Positions 31,277 through 38,946 of a stretch of 64,000 nucleotides of DNA are shown in pieces (position 1 is the stretch's first letter; each line of letters starts with the position of its first letter). A model generated the notes under the pieces. It was not told the DNA's origin. It saw only the letters and a program-made list of their open reading frames with translations, and did not search any database. Where the stretch lies: the NCBI RefSeq assembly GCF_003027925.1, contig NZ_PYPS01000021.1, forward strand, positions 55,873-119,872, read 5' to 3'. The position numbers were made by a program, and so were the translations under genes. The DNA is from Micromonospora sp. RP3T. Its GTDB lineage: Bacteria; Actinomycetota; Actinomycetes; Mycobacteriales; Micromonosporaceae.

Positions 31277-34180
31277 TCAGCGCTGGCCCGGCTCACCGGA
31301 AGCCGGGCGGGCATCGCCCGGGGTGGGGTCGGACGGCGGCCCGGCGACCTCCGCCGGGGACGCCTCGGCCCGCGCCGTGGCCGGCCCGGCCGGCTCGTCG
31401 TCGGCGCGCGCCGGAGCGGACCCGCCGGACTGCGCCCCGGCCCGCGCCGGAACCGACCCGGAGGACCCGGTGTCGCCCCGCGACGGGTCGGCGGAGTCGG
31501 TGCCGGCCGCCGTCGCGGTCGGACCGGTCGGCGCGTCCCCGGCTTCGGGCGAGCGGGTCCCAGCTTCGGGCGAGCGGGCTCCGGCCTCGGGCGAGACCTC
31601 CCGGGCCGGGGCAGAGCCGGTGCCCGCGTCCGCCCGCGTCGGGCCGTCCGACGGTGCCGGCGCTTCCGCGTCCGGGGCCGTGCGGGCGATGGGCTCCGCG
31701 TCGCCCCGGGCCGGATCCACCCCCACCGGCTGCTCGGCGGTGGCCGGCAGCACGGTGGTGGTGCCGGTACGGGTCGCCGCAACTTCCACCCGCGGCGCCT
31801 CGGCGTCGCCGAACAGGCGCGGCAGCGTCGCGCCGTGCGCCTCACGCAGTTCGTCCAGGCCGATCCGGAACTGGCCGCGCACCTCCAGCGCGCCACCGGC
31901 CGGGTCGGTCACGCCGATGTACTCCCACGGCACCCCACGCTCGGCGCAGAGGGCGGTGAACGCCTTCTCGTGCCCGCGCGGCACCGACACCAGCACCCGG
32001 CCGGCGGACTCGCTGAACAGGAACACGAACGGCATCGAGCCGTCGGCGAAGTGCTCCGGCAGGGTGATCCGGGCGCCGACGCCGCGACGCAGGCTGGACT
32101 CGACCAGGCTCTGCGCCAGGCCACCGTCGGAGAGGTCGTGCGCCGAGCTGACGTGCCCCACCCGGGCCGCCTCGGCCAGCAGCTCGCCGAGCTGCCGCTC
32201 GCGGGCCAGGTCCACCTGCGGCGGAATCCCGCCCAGGTGCTCGTGGGTCACCCAGGCCCACTCCGAGCCGGACAGCTCGACGTGCGTCTCGCCCAGCAGG
32301 AAGAGCTGGTCGTGGTCGCCCGCCGGGCGCGGCACGAAGCCCATCGGCACCCGCGCGGCGACGTCGTCGAGGATGCCCAGCACGCCGACCACCGGGGTCG
32401 GGTGGATGGCCGCCGCGCCGGTCTGGTTGTAGAAGCTGACGTTGCCGCCGGTCACCGGGATGCCCAGCTCCAGGCAGCCGTCCGCCAGGCCGCGTACGGC
32501 CTCGGCGAACTGCCACATCACGCCCGGGTCCTCCGGCGAGCCGAAGTTGAGGCAGTTGGTCACCGCGATCGGCTTCGCGCCGGTCACCGCCACGTTCCGG
32601 TACGCCTCGGCCAGCGCCAGCTTCGTCCCGTGGTACGGGTCGAGGCGCGCGTACCGGCCGTTGCCGTCGACGGAGAGCGCGACACCGAGGCCGCTGCGCT
32701 CGTCGATCCGGATCACGCCGGAGTCCTCCGGCTGGGCGAGCACGGTGTTACCGAGCACGTACCTGTCGTACTGCTCGGTCACCCAGGTCTTGTCGGCCAG
32801 GTTGGGCGACGCGATCATGCGCAGCACGGTCTCCCGGAGCGCGTCCGGGGTGCTCGGCCGGGGCAGCGTCTCGGCCCGGTCGGCCTGGAGCAGGATCAGG
32901 TCGGCCGGCTCCCGCATCGGGCGGGCGTAGACCGGCCCGTCGTCGACGAGCGAGCCCGGCGGCACGTCCACCACGAGCTGGTCGCGCCAGGTGATGACCA
33001 GCCGGCCCGGCCGGCCGTCCGGCGACGGCGCGGTGACCTCGCCGATGGCGGTGGCCCAGACGCCCCACTTCTCGGCGGTCTTGAGCACCGCCTCCAGCTT
33101 CTCCGGCGTGACGACCAGCAGCATCCGCTCCTGGGACTCGCTGGCCAGGATCTCGTGCGGCTCCATCGAGGGCTCGCGCAGCGGCACCCGCTCCAGCCAC
33201 ACCCGCATGCCGGTGCCGGCGGAGGCGGCGGTCTCGGTCAGCGCACAGGTCAGGCCGGCGCCGCCGAGGTCCTGGATGCCGACGACCAGCTCGGCGTCGT
33301 ACAGCTCCAGGCACGCCTCGATGAGCAGCTTCTCCATGAACGGGTCGCCCACCTGCACGGACGGGCGGCGCTGCTCGCTGCCCTCGTCGAAGGTGGCGCT
33401 GGCCAGCACCGACACGCCGCCGATGCCGTCGCGGCCGGTCCGGGCGCCCATCAGCACCACCACGTTGCCGGGGCCGGTGGCGTCCTTCTTCTGGAGCCGG
33501 TCGACCGGCAGCACGCCCAGGCAGAGCGCGTTGACCAGGGGGTTGCCCTGGTAGCAGGGGTCGAAGACCACCTCGCCGCCGATGTTGGGCAGGCCGAGGC
33601 AGTTGCCGTAGCCGCCGACGCCGGCCACCACGCCGGGCAGCACGCGGGCGGTGTCCGGGTGGTCGGCCGCGCCGAAGCGCAGCGGGTCCATCACGGCCAC
33701 CGGGCGGGCGCCCATGGCGAGGATGTCGCGGACGATGCCGCCGACGCCGGTCGCCGCGCCCTGGTAGGGCTCGACGAAGCTCGGGTGGTTGTGCGACTCG
33801 ACCTTGAAGGTCACCGCCAGCTCGTCGGAGACCCGGACCACGCCGGCGTTCTCCCCGATGCCGGCGAGCAGCCGGTCGCTCGGCGGCGCCTTCTCCCCGA
33901 ACTGACGCAGGTGCACCTTGCTCGACTTGTAGGAGCAGTGCTCGCTCCACATGATCGAGTACATGGCCAGCTCGGCCTGGGTCGGCCGGCGGCCGAGGAT
34001 CTGCCGGATCCGGTCGTACTCGTCGTCACGCAGGCCGAGTTCGGCGTACGGCTGAAGCTCCTCCGGCGTGCCGGCGGCCTGCGGCACGGTGTCCACGCCC
34101 GGCGCCCAGTCGTCGGTCGGGCCGACCTGCGGCGACACGCCCTGCGGCGCCCGCAGGCCCGGATCCGGATGGGTGGTCAT
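31277..34180 (-). CDS. purL: Phosphoribosylformylglycinamidine synthase large subunit, with long disordered tail
   Basis: A 967-residue small-type PurL, working with PurQ and PurS to make FGAM from FGAR, Gln and ATP. Core landmarks are MWSEHCSYKSSK, FKVESHNHPSFVEPYQGAATGVGGIVRD, GGYGNCLGLPN, IQDLGGAGLTCAL and SSAHDLSDGGLAQSLVE. The core ends near residue 797. The remaining 170 or so residues are Ala/Pro/Glu/Thr/Ser-rich, with repeats such as RSPEAGTRSPEAG. Usual proteins of this class stop near the core end, so the tail is an addition. GCAAGGAG precedes the ATG. Confidence 0.95.
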   Translation of the reverse strand: MTTHPDPGLRAPQGVSPQVGPTDDWAPGVDTVPQAAGTPEELQPYAELGLRDDEYDRIRQILGRRPTQAELAMYSIMWSEHCSYKSSKVHLRQFGEKAPPSDRLLAGIGENAGVVRVSDELAVTFKVESHNHPSFVEPYQGAATGVGGIVRDILAMGARPVAVMDPLRFGAADHPDTARVLPGVVAGVGGYGNCLGLPNIGGEVVFDPCYQGNPLVNALCLGVLPVDRLQKKDATGPGNVVVLMGARTGRDGIGGVSVLASATFDEGSEQRRPSVQVGDPFMEKLLIEACLELYDAELVVGIQDLGGAGLTCALTETAASAGTGMRVWLERVPLREPSMEPHEILASESQERMLLVVTPEKLEAVLKTAEKWGVWATAIGEVTAPSPDGRPGRLVITWRDQLVVDVPPGSLVDDGPVYARPMREPADLILLQADRAETLPRPSTPDALRETVLRMIASPNLADKTWVTEQYDRYVLGNTVLAQPEDSGVIRIDERSGLGVALSVDGNGRYARLDPYHGTKLALAEAYRNVAVTGAKPIAVTNCLNFGSPEDPGVMWQFAEAVRGLADGCLELGIPVTGGNVSFYNQTGAAAIHPTPVVGVLGILDDVAARVPMGFVPRPAGDHDQLFLLGETHVELSGSEWAWVTHEHLGGIPPQVDLARERQLGELLAEAARVGHVSSAHDLSDGGLAQSLVESSLRRGVGARITLPEHFADGSMPFVFLFSESAGRVLVSVPRGHEKAFTALCAERGVPWEYIGVTDPAGGALEVRGQFRIGLDELREAHGATLPRLFGDAEAPRVEVAATRTGTTTVLPATAEQPVGVDPARGDAEPIARTAPDAEAPAPSDGPTRADAGTGSAPAREVSPEAGARSPEAGTRSPEAGDAPTGPTATAAGTDSADPSRGDTGSSGSVPARAGAQSGGSAPARADDEPAGPATARAEASPAEVAGPPSDPTPGDARPASGEPGQR

Positions 34181-34232
34181 GACGTCTCCTTGCTGCGCTC
34201 GCCGTCGGGACGGCGGGTGAGCCGACCGATGG

Positions 34233-34916
34233 TCACGCCGGGGCTCCCACCAGGTGCTTGAGCACCGAGGTGAAGAAGCCGAGGCCGTCCAGGGAGGGGC
34301 CGGTGAGCGCCTCCACCGCGTGCTCGGGGTGCGGCATGATGCCGACGACGTTGCCGGCCTCGTTGGTGATCGCGGCGATGTCGCGCTGTGATCCGTTGGG
34401 GTTGCCACCGACGTACCGGGCCACGACGCGACCCTCGGCCTCGAGCCGGTCCAGCGTGGCGGCGTCGGCGACGTAGCAGCCCTCGCCGTTCTTGACCGGG
34501 ATGAGCACCTCCTGGCCCGGCTGGAACGTGTTGGTCCAGGCGGTGCCGGTGGCCTCGATCCGGAGGATCTGGTCCCGGTTGCGGAAGTGCAGGTGCTGGT
34601 TGCGGGTGAGCGCCCCGGGCAACAGATGCGCCTCGCAGAGGATCTGGAAGCCGTTGCAGATGCCCAGCACCGGCAGGCCGCCACGGGCGGCGTCCACGAT
34701 CGTCTCCATCACCGGTGCGAACCGGGCGATGGCGCCACAGCGCAGGTAGTCGCCGTAGGAGAAGCCACCGGGCAGGACGACGGCGTCCACGCCGTGCAGG
34801 TCCGGGTCGCCGTGCCAGAGACGGACCGGCTCGGCGCCGGCGATCCGGACGGCCCGGGCCGCGTCCCCGTCGTCGAGCGAGCCGGGGAAGGTCACCACAC
34901 CGACCCGGGCGGTCAC
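34233..34916 (-). CDS. purQ: Phosphoribosylformylglycinamidine synthase, glutamine amidotransferase subunit
   Basis: A 227-residue class I glutaminase supplying ammonia to PurL. The nucleophile is in LPVLGICNGFQILCEAHLL and the His-Glu pair in IMPHPEHAVEAL; FPGSLDDGDAARA is the conserved N-terminal segment. The GTG start overlaps the purS stop (GTGA). Confidence 0.97.
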   Translation of the reverse strand: MTARVGVVTFPGSLDDGDAARAVRIAGAEPVRLWHGDPDLHGVDAVVLPGGFSYGDYLRCGAIARFAPVMETIVDAARGGLPVLGICNGFQILCEAHLLPGALTRNQHLHFRNRDQILRIEATGTAWTNTFQPGQEVLIPVKNGEGCYVADAATLDRLEAEGRVVARYVGGNPNGSQRDIAAITNEAGNVVGIMPHPEHAVEALTGPSLDGLGFFTSVLKHLVGAPA

Positions 34917-35176
34917 GAGTGCGCGCCCGCGGTCTCGTCGGCCTCGACCACGCGGACCGTGAAGTCCTCGATGACCGGGTTGGCGAGCAGCTTGTCGGCG
35001 ATCTCGCGGGCCCGGTCCAGGTCCGGTTCGCCGGTGAACTCGATCTCGATCCGCCTGCCGATCCGGACCGAGGCGACGTCACTGACGCCGAGCCGGGGCA
35101 GTGCGTTTGCGACGGCCTGGCCCTGCGGATCGAGGATCTCGGGCTTGAGCATGACGTCGACGACGACGCGAGGCAC
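34913..35176 (-). CDS. purS: Phosphoribosylformylglycinamidine synthase subunit PurS
   Basis: An 87-residue structural subunit that bridges PurL and PurQ. VVVDVMLKPEILDPQGQAVANALPRLG and VRIGRRIEIEFTG cover the ferredoxin-like fold. The GTG start has CAGGAG upstream. First gene of purS-purQ-purL-comB. Confidence 0.96.
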   Translation of the reverse strand: MPRVVVDVMLKPEILDPQGQAVANALPRLGVSDVASVRIGRRIEIEFTGEPDLDRAREIADKLLANPVIEDFTVRVVEADETAGAHS

Positions 35177-35635
35177 TGGGCACTCCTGACTGTGTACGCA
35201 GTTGGGTGCCGGCCCACAAACGGCCGAGCGCAGCCAGCCTACCTGGCAGATGCCGCCCGACCCGCACCGGCCGGGGCCAGTTCGAACGGTGGACGGCGGG
35301 ACCCGGGAGACCGTTGCGCGTTCGTTGCGGCGTCGATACGTATTCGTTGCCCGCCGCGTCCGCCCGGAGCTGGGCGCAGCGGCTCCCACCAGGCATTTCA
35401 CGTCTCACCGCCTGGTGGACCGGGCCGGCTTCCGACAGCCGGCCGCCTCGCCCACCGGCACGGCCCACCACATCGATCCAACTCTATTGGCATCTTGTGA
35501 CGGGACTCGCCCCGGCCGTAGCATGCATCGTCAGATGTCGATGTTAGTGATCGATGTCTCCCGCCGGCCCACCCCGCCCGGCGGGCACCGATCCGCACCC
35601 GGGGATCCCGGGTGTCGCGCAGAAGGAGCCCCGAC
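35177..35635. promoter_or_regulatory. Divergent intergenic region between purS and the trypsin-like gene
   Basis: 459 bp without a supported gene. A candidate promoter for the protease reads TTGTGA (35495-35500), 18-nt spacer, TAGCAT (35519-35524). A purS promoter must also lie here, but I could not place it. I see no riboswitch-like consensus. Confidence 0.5.
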
Positions 35636-36319
35636 ATGCGCCTCCGTCCCCTGCTCGCGGTGCTGACCACCGCGCTCGCCGGCGTGCTGGCCACCGCATC
35701 CGGCGCCGGTGCCGCACCAGCCGGTCCGCAGCCGATCATCGGCGGCAGCACCGTCTCGTCCGCGCCGTGGGCCGCGGCCGTCTTCAGCAACGGCTCGTTC
35801 ACCTGCTCCGGCAGCGTCATCGCGTCCCAGTGGGTGCTCACCGCCCGGCACTGCGTCAGCGGCACCATGTCGGTACGGGTCGGCAGCGTCTACTACGCCT
35901 CGGGCGGCGTCACCCGCAGCGTGAGCGCCTCCTACACCCGCTACGACCTGGCGCTGCTCCGGCTCTCCAGCACGGTCGGCACCTCCGCCGTGTCGCTGGC
36001 CAGCAGCAACCCGCCGGTCGGCTCCACCAACTCGATCTACGGCTGGGGCATGACCTGCTACAGCGGCTGCGGCGCGTCGCCCCAGCTCAAGACCGCCAAC
36101 GTCCAGGTGACCAGCACCAACGTCACCGACGCGTACGGCGGCCAGGCGATCCGGAGCACCCGGATCAACGGCAACGCGTGGCGGGGCGACTCGGGCGGCC
36201 CGCAGTTCTACAACGGCCGGCAGGTGGGCGTGGCCTCCACCGCCGACGGCTCCAGCATCCAGAACTACGGCAGCGTCGCGTACAACCGGTCCTGGATCAC
36301 CTCCGTGGCCGGTGTCTGA
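35636..36319 (+). CDS. Secreted trypsin-like (S1 family) serine protease
   Basis: A 227-residue secreted protein with a signal peptide ending in GAGA. A short propeptide leads to the mature-type start IIGGSTVSSAPWAAAV. The catalytic triad is visible: His in VLTARHCVSG, Asp in YDLALLRLSS, Ser in RGDSGGPQFY. Two probable disulfide pairs are visible (FTCSGS with RHC; CYSGC). The position that sets the S1 pocket is not typical Asp for certain, so specificity is open. GAAGGAG precedes the ATG. Confidence 0.92.
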   Translation: MRLRPLLAVLTTALAGVLATASGAGAAPAGPQPIIGGSTVSSAPWAAAVFSNGSFTCSGSVIASQWVLTARHCVSGTMSVRVGSVYYASGGVTRSVSASYTRYDLALLRLSSTVGTSAVSLASSNPPVGSTNSIYGWGMTCYSGCGASPQLKTANVQVTSTNVTDAYGGQAIRSTRINGNAWRGDSGGPQFYNGRQVGVASTADGSSIQNYGSVAYNRSWITSVAGV

Positions 36320-36447
36320 CGGTTGGCGTCGAAGCGGCGCGGATGGCCGGGACCCGCCCGACCGTCCGCGCCGCGCCGTTTTGCAGCATCCGATCGGGTG
36401 CCCACGGCACCCGAACGCCTCCGCCGGTGGCTGACAGCATCGAAACC

Positions 36448-36906
36448 GTGCTGGTCGTGACGACGGATCAACTGCCCGGCTACGAGATCCGCCAGATCCT
36501 CGGCGAAGTGGTCTCCTCGATGGCGAGGACCCGCAACCCGTACCGCGAGGGGGTCAAGAATCTACGCGGTGGCGCCTACGACCCGATGGCCCCGGACAAC
36601 CTCACCCGGTGGCGGACCGACTCGGTGGCCCGACTGGGTGAGGAGGCCCAGCGGCTCGGCGCGAACGCGGTGATCGGGATGCGGTTCGACAGCCGCGACT
36701 GCGGCGAGATGTGGATGGAGATCTGCGCCTACGGCACCGCGGTGATCGTCGCGCCGAAGATGCCCGACGTCATGCCCCCCGACCAGCCGATGATCGCGGC
36801 CGAAACGGCCCACGACCCGGAGATCGCCAGCGCCCCCGGCGGCATCGCCGAGCCGGCCAGCGCCCCCAACCTCTCCACCGCCGCCGAAACCCCCACCGGC
36901 CCCTGA
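36448..36906 (+). CDS. YbjQ/UPF0145 family protein
   Basis: A 152-residue protein whose first 100 residues match the YbjQ (DUF74) pentamer-forming family: LVVTTDQLPGYEIRQILGEVVSS, then ARLGEEAQRLGANAVIGMRFDS and YGTAVIV. A Pro/Ala/Glu-rich C-terminal tail of about 45 residues is added. The biochemical role is unknown; heavy-metal binding has been suggested for the fold. The GTG at 36448 matches the usual family start; a GTG at 36427 is possible. Neither has a good ribosome-binding site. Confidence 0.85.
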   Translation: MLVVTTDQLPGYEIRQILGEVVSSMARTRNPYREGVKNLRGGAYDPMAPDNLTRWRTDSVARLGEEAQRLGANAVIGMRFDSRDCGEMWMEICAYGTAVIVAPKMPDVMPPDQPMIAAETAHDPEIASAPGGIAEPASAPNLSTAAETPTGP

Positions 36907-36949
36907 CCCCGCGTCTCCCCGCCGTGCGTCTCGCCGCCGTCTTGTCGCT

Positions 36950-37009
36950 GCTGATTCACGGGAAGTGCGGCCATCGAGCGCGAGACAGCCACTCTTTCCG
37001 TGAATCAGC
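36950..37009. repeat. Family 2 palindrome, second copy
   Basis: Imperfect arms GCTGATTCACGGGAAGTG (36950-36967) and CACTCTTTCCGTGAATCAGC (36990-37009). It shares the GGAAAGAGTG core with the copy at 1060-1113. It lies between the convergent ybjQ and purB genes, a suitable site for a bidirectional terminator. Confidence 0.7.
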
Positions 37010-37027
37010 GGGCACCGGAGAAGGGGA

Positions 37028-38461
37028 TCAGAGGATGGGGGGTGGGGAGTAGGCGGCAGCGTCGGGGTGGGACTGGACGATCTTGGTGACGCGGGCGATC
37101 ACGTGGGACACCTGGGTCTCGGCGGCGCCGGTGAAGGTGTTGCGGTCGGCGACCAGGGCGTCGATGTCCGCGCGGGTCAGGTTCAGGCGGCCGTCGGCGG
37201 CCAGGCGGTCGAACAGGTCGTTCCCGGCCGCGCCCTGCTCCCGCATGGCCAGCGCCACGGCCACCGCGTGCTCCTTGATCACCTCGTGTGCGACCTCCCG
37301 GCCGACGCCTCGACGCACGGCGGCGACCAGGATCTTCGTGGTGGCCAGGAACGGCAGGAAGCGCTCCAGCTCCCGGTTGATCACCGCCGGGTACGGGCCG
37401 AACTCGTCCAGCACGGTCAGGAACGTCTGGAACAGGCCGTCGGCGGCGAAGAACGCGTCCGGCAGCGCCACCCGCCGCACCACGGAACAGGAGACGTCCC
37501 CCTCGTTCCACTGGTCACCGGCCAGCTCGCCGACCATCGACAGGTAACCCCGGATGATCACGGCGAAGCCGTTCACCCGCTCCGAGGAGCGGGTGTTCAT
37601 CTTGTGCGGCATCGCGCTGGAGCCGACCTGCCCCGGCTTGAAGCCCTCGGTGACCAGCTCCTGCCCCACCATCAGCCGGATCGTGGTGGCCAGCGACGAC
37701 GGCGCGGCGGCCACCTGCGCCAGCGCGGAGAGCACGTCGAAGTCCAGCGAACGCGGGTAGACCTGCCCGACGCTGTCCAGCACCCGGGCGAACCCCAGGT
37801 GCCCGGCCACCCGGCGCTCCAGCTCGGCCACCTTGTCGGCGTCGCCGTCGAAGAGGTCGAGCTGGTCGGCGGCGGTGCCCACCGGCCCCTTGATCCCGCG
37901 CAGCGGGTAGCGGTCGATCAGGTCCGTCAGCCGCTCGTACGCGATCAGCAACTCCTCCGCGGCGGACGCGAAGCGCTTGCCCAGCGTGGTGGCCTGCGCG
38001 GCGACATTGTGCGACCGGCCGGTCAGCACCAGGCCCGAGTATTCACCCGCGTGCCAGGCCAGTCGCGTCAGCGTGGCGACCACCCGGTCCCGGATCAGCT
38101 CCAGCGACGCCCGGATCTGGAGCTGCTCGACGTTCTCGGTGAGATCCCGGGAGGTCATCCCCTTGTGCACGTGCTCGTGCCCGGCGAGCGCGCTGAACTC
38201 CTCGATCCGGGCCTTCACGTCGTGCCGGGTGACCCGCTCGCGAGCGGCGATCGAGGCCAGGTCGACGTCGTCGACCACCCGCTCGTACGCCTCGACCACC
38301 CCGTCCGGCACCGGCACGCCGAGGTCCCGCTGGGCCCGGAGCACCGCCAGCCAGAGCCGGCGCTCCATCCGGACCTTCTCCTCCGGCGACCAGAGCGCGA
38401 CCAGCTCGGGCGAGGCGTAACGGTTCGCGAGCACGTTCGGGATCGTCGTCACGTACCGCAT
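37028..38461 (-). CDS. purB: Adenylosuccinate lyase
   Basis: A 477-residue fumarase/aspartase-superfamily enzyme cleaving SAICAR and adenylosuccinate. The superfamily signature is KPGQVGSSAMPHKMNTRSSERVNG. HEHVHKGMTSRDLTENVEQLQ and GRSHNVAAQATTLGKRFASAAEEL are the other active-site regions. The ATG at 38461 directly begins RYVTTIPNVLANRYASPELV. Divergent from the Pepco-like gene, 153 bp apart. Confidence 0.96.
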   Translation of the reverse strand: MRYVTTIPNVLANRYASPELVALWSPEEKVRMERRLWLAVLRAQRDLGVPVPDGVVEAYERVVDDVDLASIAARERVTRHDVKARIEEFSALAGHEHVHKGMTSRDLTENVEQLQIRASLELIRDRVVATLTRLAWHAGEYSGLVLTGRSHNVAAQATTLGKRFASAAEELLIAYERLTDLIDRYPLRGIKGPVGTAADQLDLFDGDADKVAELERRVAGHLGFARVLDSVGQVYPRSLDFDVLSALAQVAAAPSSLATTIRLMVGQELVTEGFKPGQVGSSAMPHKMNTRSSERVNGFAVIIRGYLSMVGELAGDQWNEGDVSCSVVRRVALPDAFFAADGLFQTFLTVLDEFGPYPAVINRELERFLPFLATTKILVAAVRRGVGREVAHEVIKEHAVAVALAMREQGAAGNDLFDRLAADGRLNLTRADIDALVADRNTFTGAAETQVSHVIARVTKIVQSHPDAAAYSPPPIL

Positions 38462-38614
38462 TCTTTCGTACGCCCCGGAAGGCCGGCCACCAGGCCGGTC
38501 CCGGCGGCCGTTCCGGCGGGATGTCGACGATGCGACAGTCACGCTCCGGCGCGAATTCCACGGATATGCTGTCCGCCCTCCGTCAATGATCCTCGATCCG
38601 GGAAGGCGTCCCCG
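38462..38614. promoter_or_regulatory. Divergent promoter region of purB and the caspase operon
   Basis: 153 bp. A -10-like TATGCT lies at 38565-38570 on the + strand, about 45 nt before the Pepco-like ATG; the -35 is not clear. No inverted repeat large enough to call an operator with confidence. Confidence 0.35.
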
Positions 38615-38941
38615 ATGTCCCAACCCGTTACCGATGTCGACACTCTGCCCTTTCTGGTGTCCGTGGACGTGTCGGACGACCCGGACACCATGGGGTTGTT
38701 CCGAAGGGGCGAACGGGAGGTGGCGGTCCGGCACATCCCGATCGCCGTGCTCCGGGAGAGCGTCCGGCACACGGTGGCCGCGCTGCGCACGGTCTTCGAC
38801 GAGGTGACCGAGGAGACCGGGCGGCTCCGGCTCGCCGAGGCGCAGTTCAGCTTCGAGGTGTCGGCCAAGGGCGGTCTCAACCTGGTCGGTACCACCGAGA
38901 TCGGCTCCAAGGGCACGGTCACGCTGACGTTCCGGGAGTAG
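38615..38941 (+). CDS. Small peptidase-co-occurring (Pepco/Trypco-type) protein
   Basis: A 108-residue protein: a short N-terminal strand region (LPFLVSVDVSDDPDTMGLF), a helix (IPIAVLRESVRHTVAALRTVFDEV), then a beta-hairpin-rich end (RLAEAQFSFEVSAKGGLNLV, IGSKGTVTLTF). That strand pattern is typical of the small domains found beside caspase- and trypsin-like proteases in actinobacterial NTP-dependent conflict systems. It starts the operon with GGAAGG upstream and ends 5 nt before the caspase gene. It probably modulates or is sensed by the protease. Exact family name (Pepco versus Trypco) is uncertain. Confidence 0.7.
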   Translation: MSQPVTDVDTLPFLVSVDVSDDPDTMGLFRRGEREVAVRHIPIAVLRESVRHTVAALRTVFDEVTEETGRLRLAEAQFSFEVSAKGGLNLVGTTEIGSKGTVTLTFRE

Positions 38942-38946
38942 CCGTC

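Noticed and set aside
31148..34261. Very long + strand open frame opposite purL
   Set aside because: Its Arg/Gly/His-rich product is typical antisense translation in high-GC DNA, while the minus strand encodes a clear PurL.
34233..35176. Purine riboswitch before the pur operon
   Set aside because: No conserved purine-aptamer core was recognisable in the purS upstream region.
35636..38941. Functional pairing of the trypsin-like protease with the small Pepco/Trypco-like gene
   Set aside because: They are 2.3 kb apart, separated by ybjQ and purB, with purB on the opposite strand; the small gene abuts the caspase gene instead.
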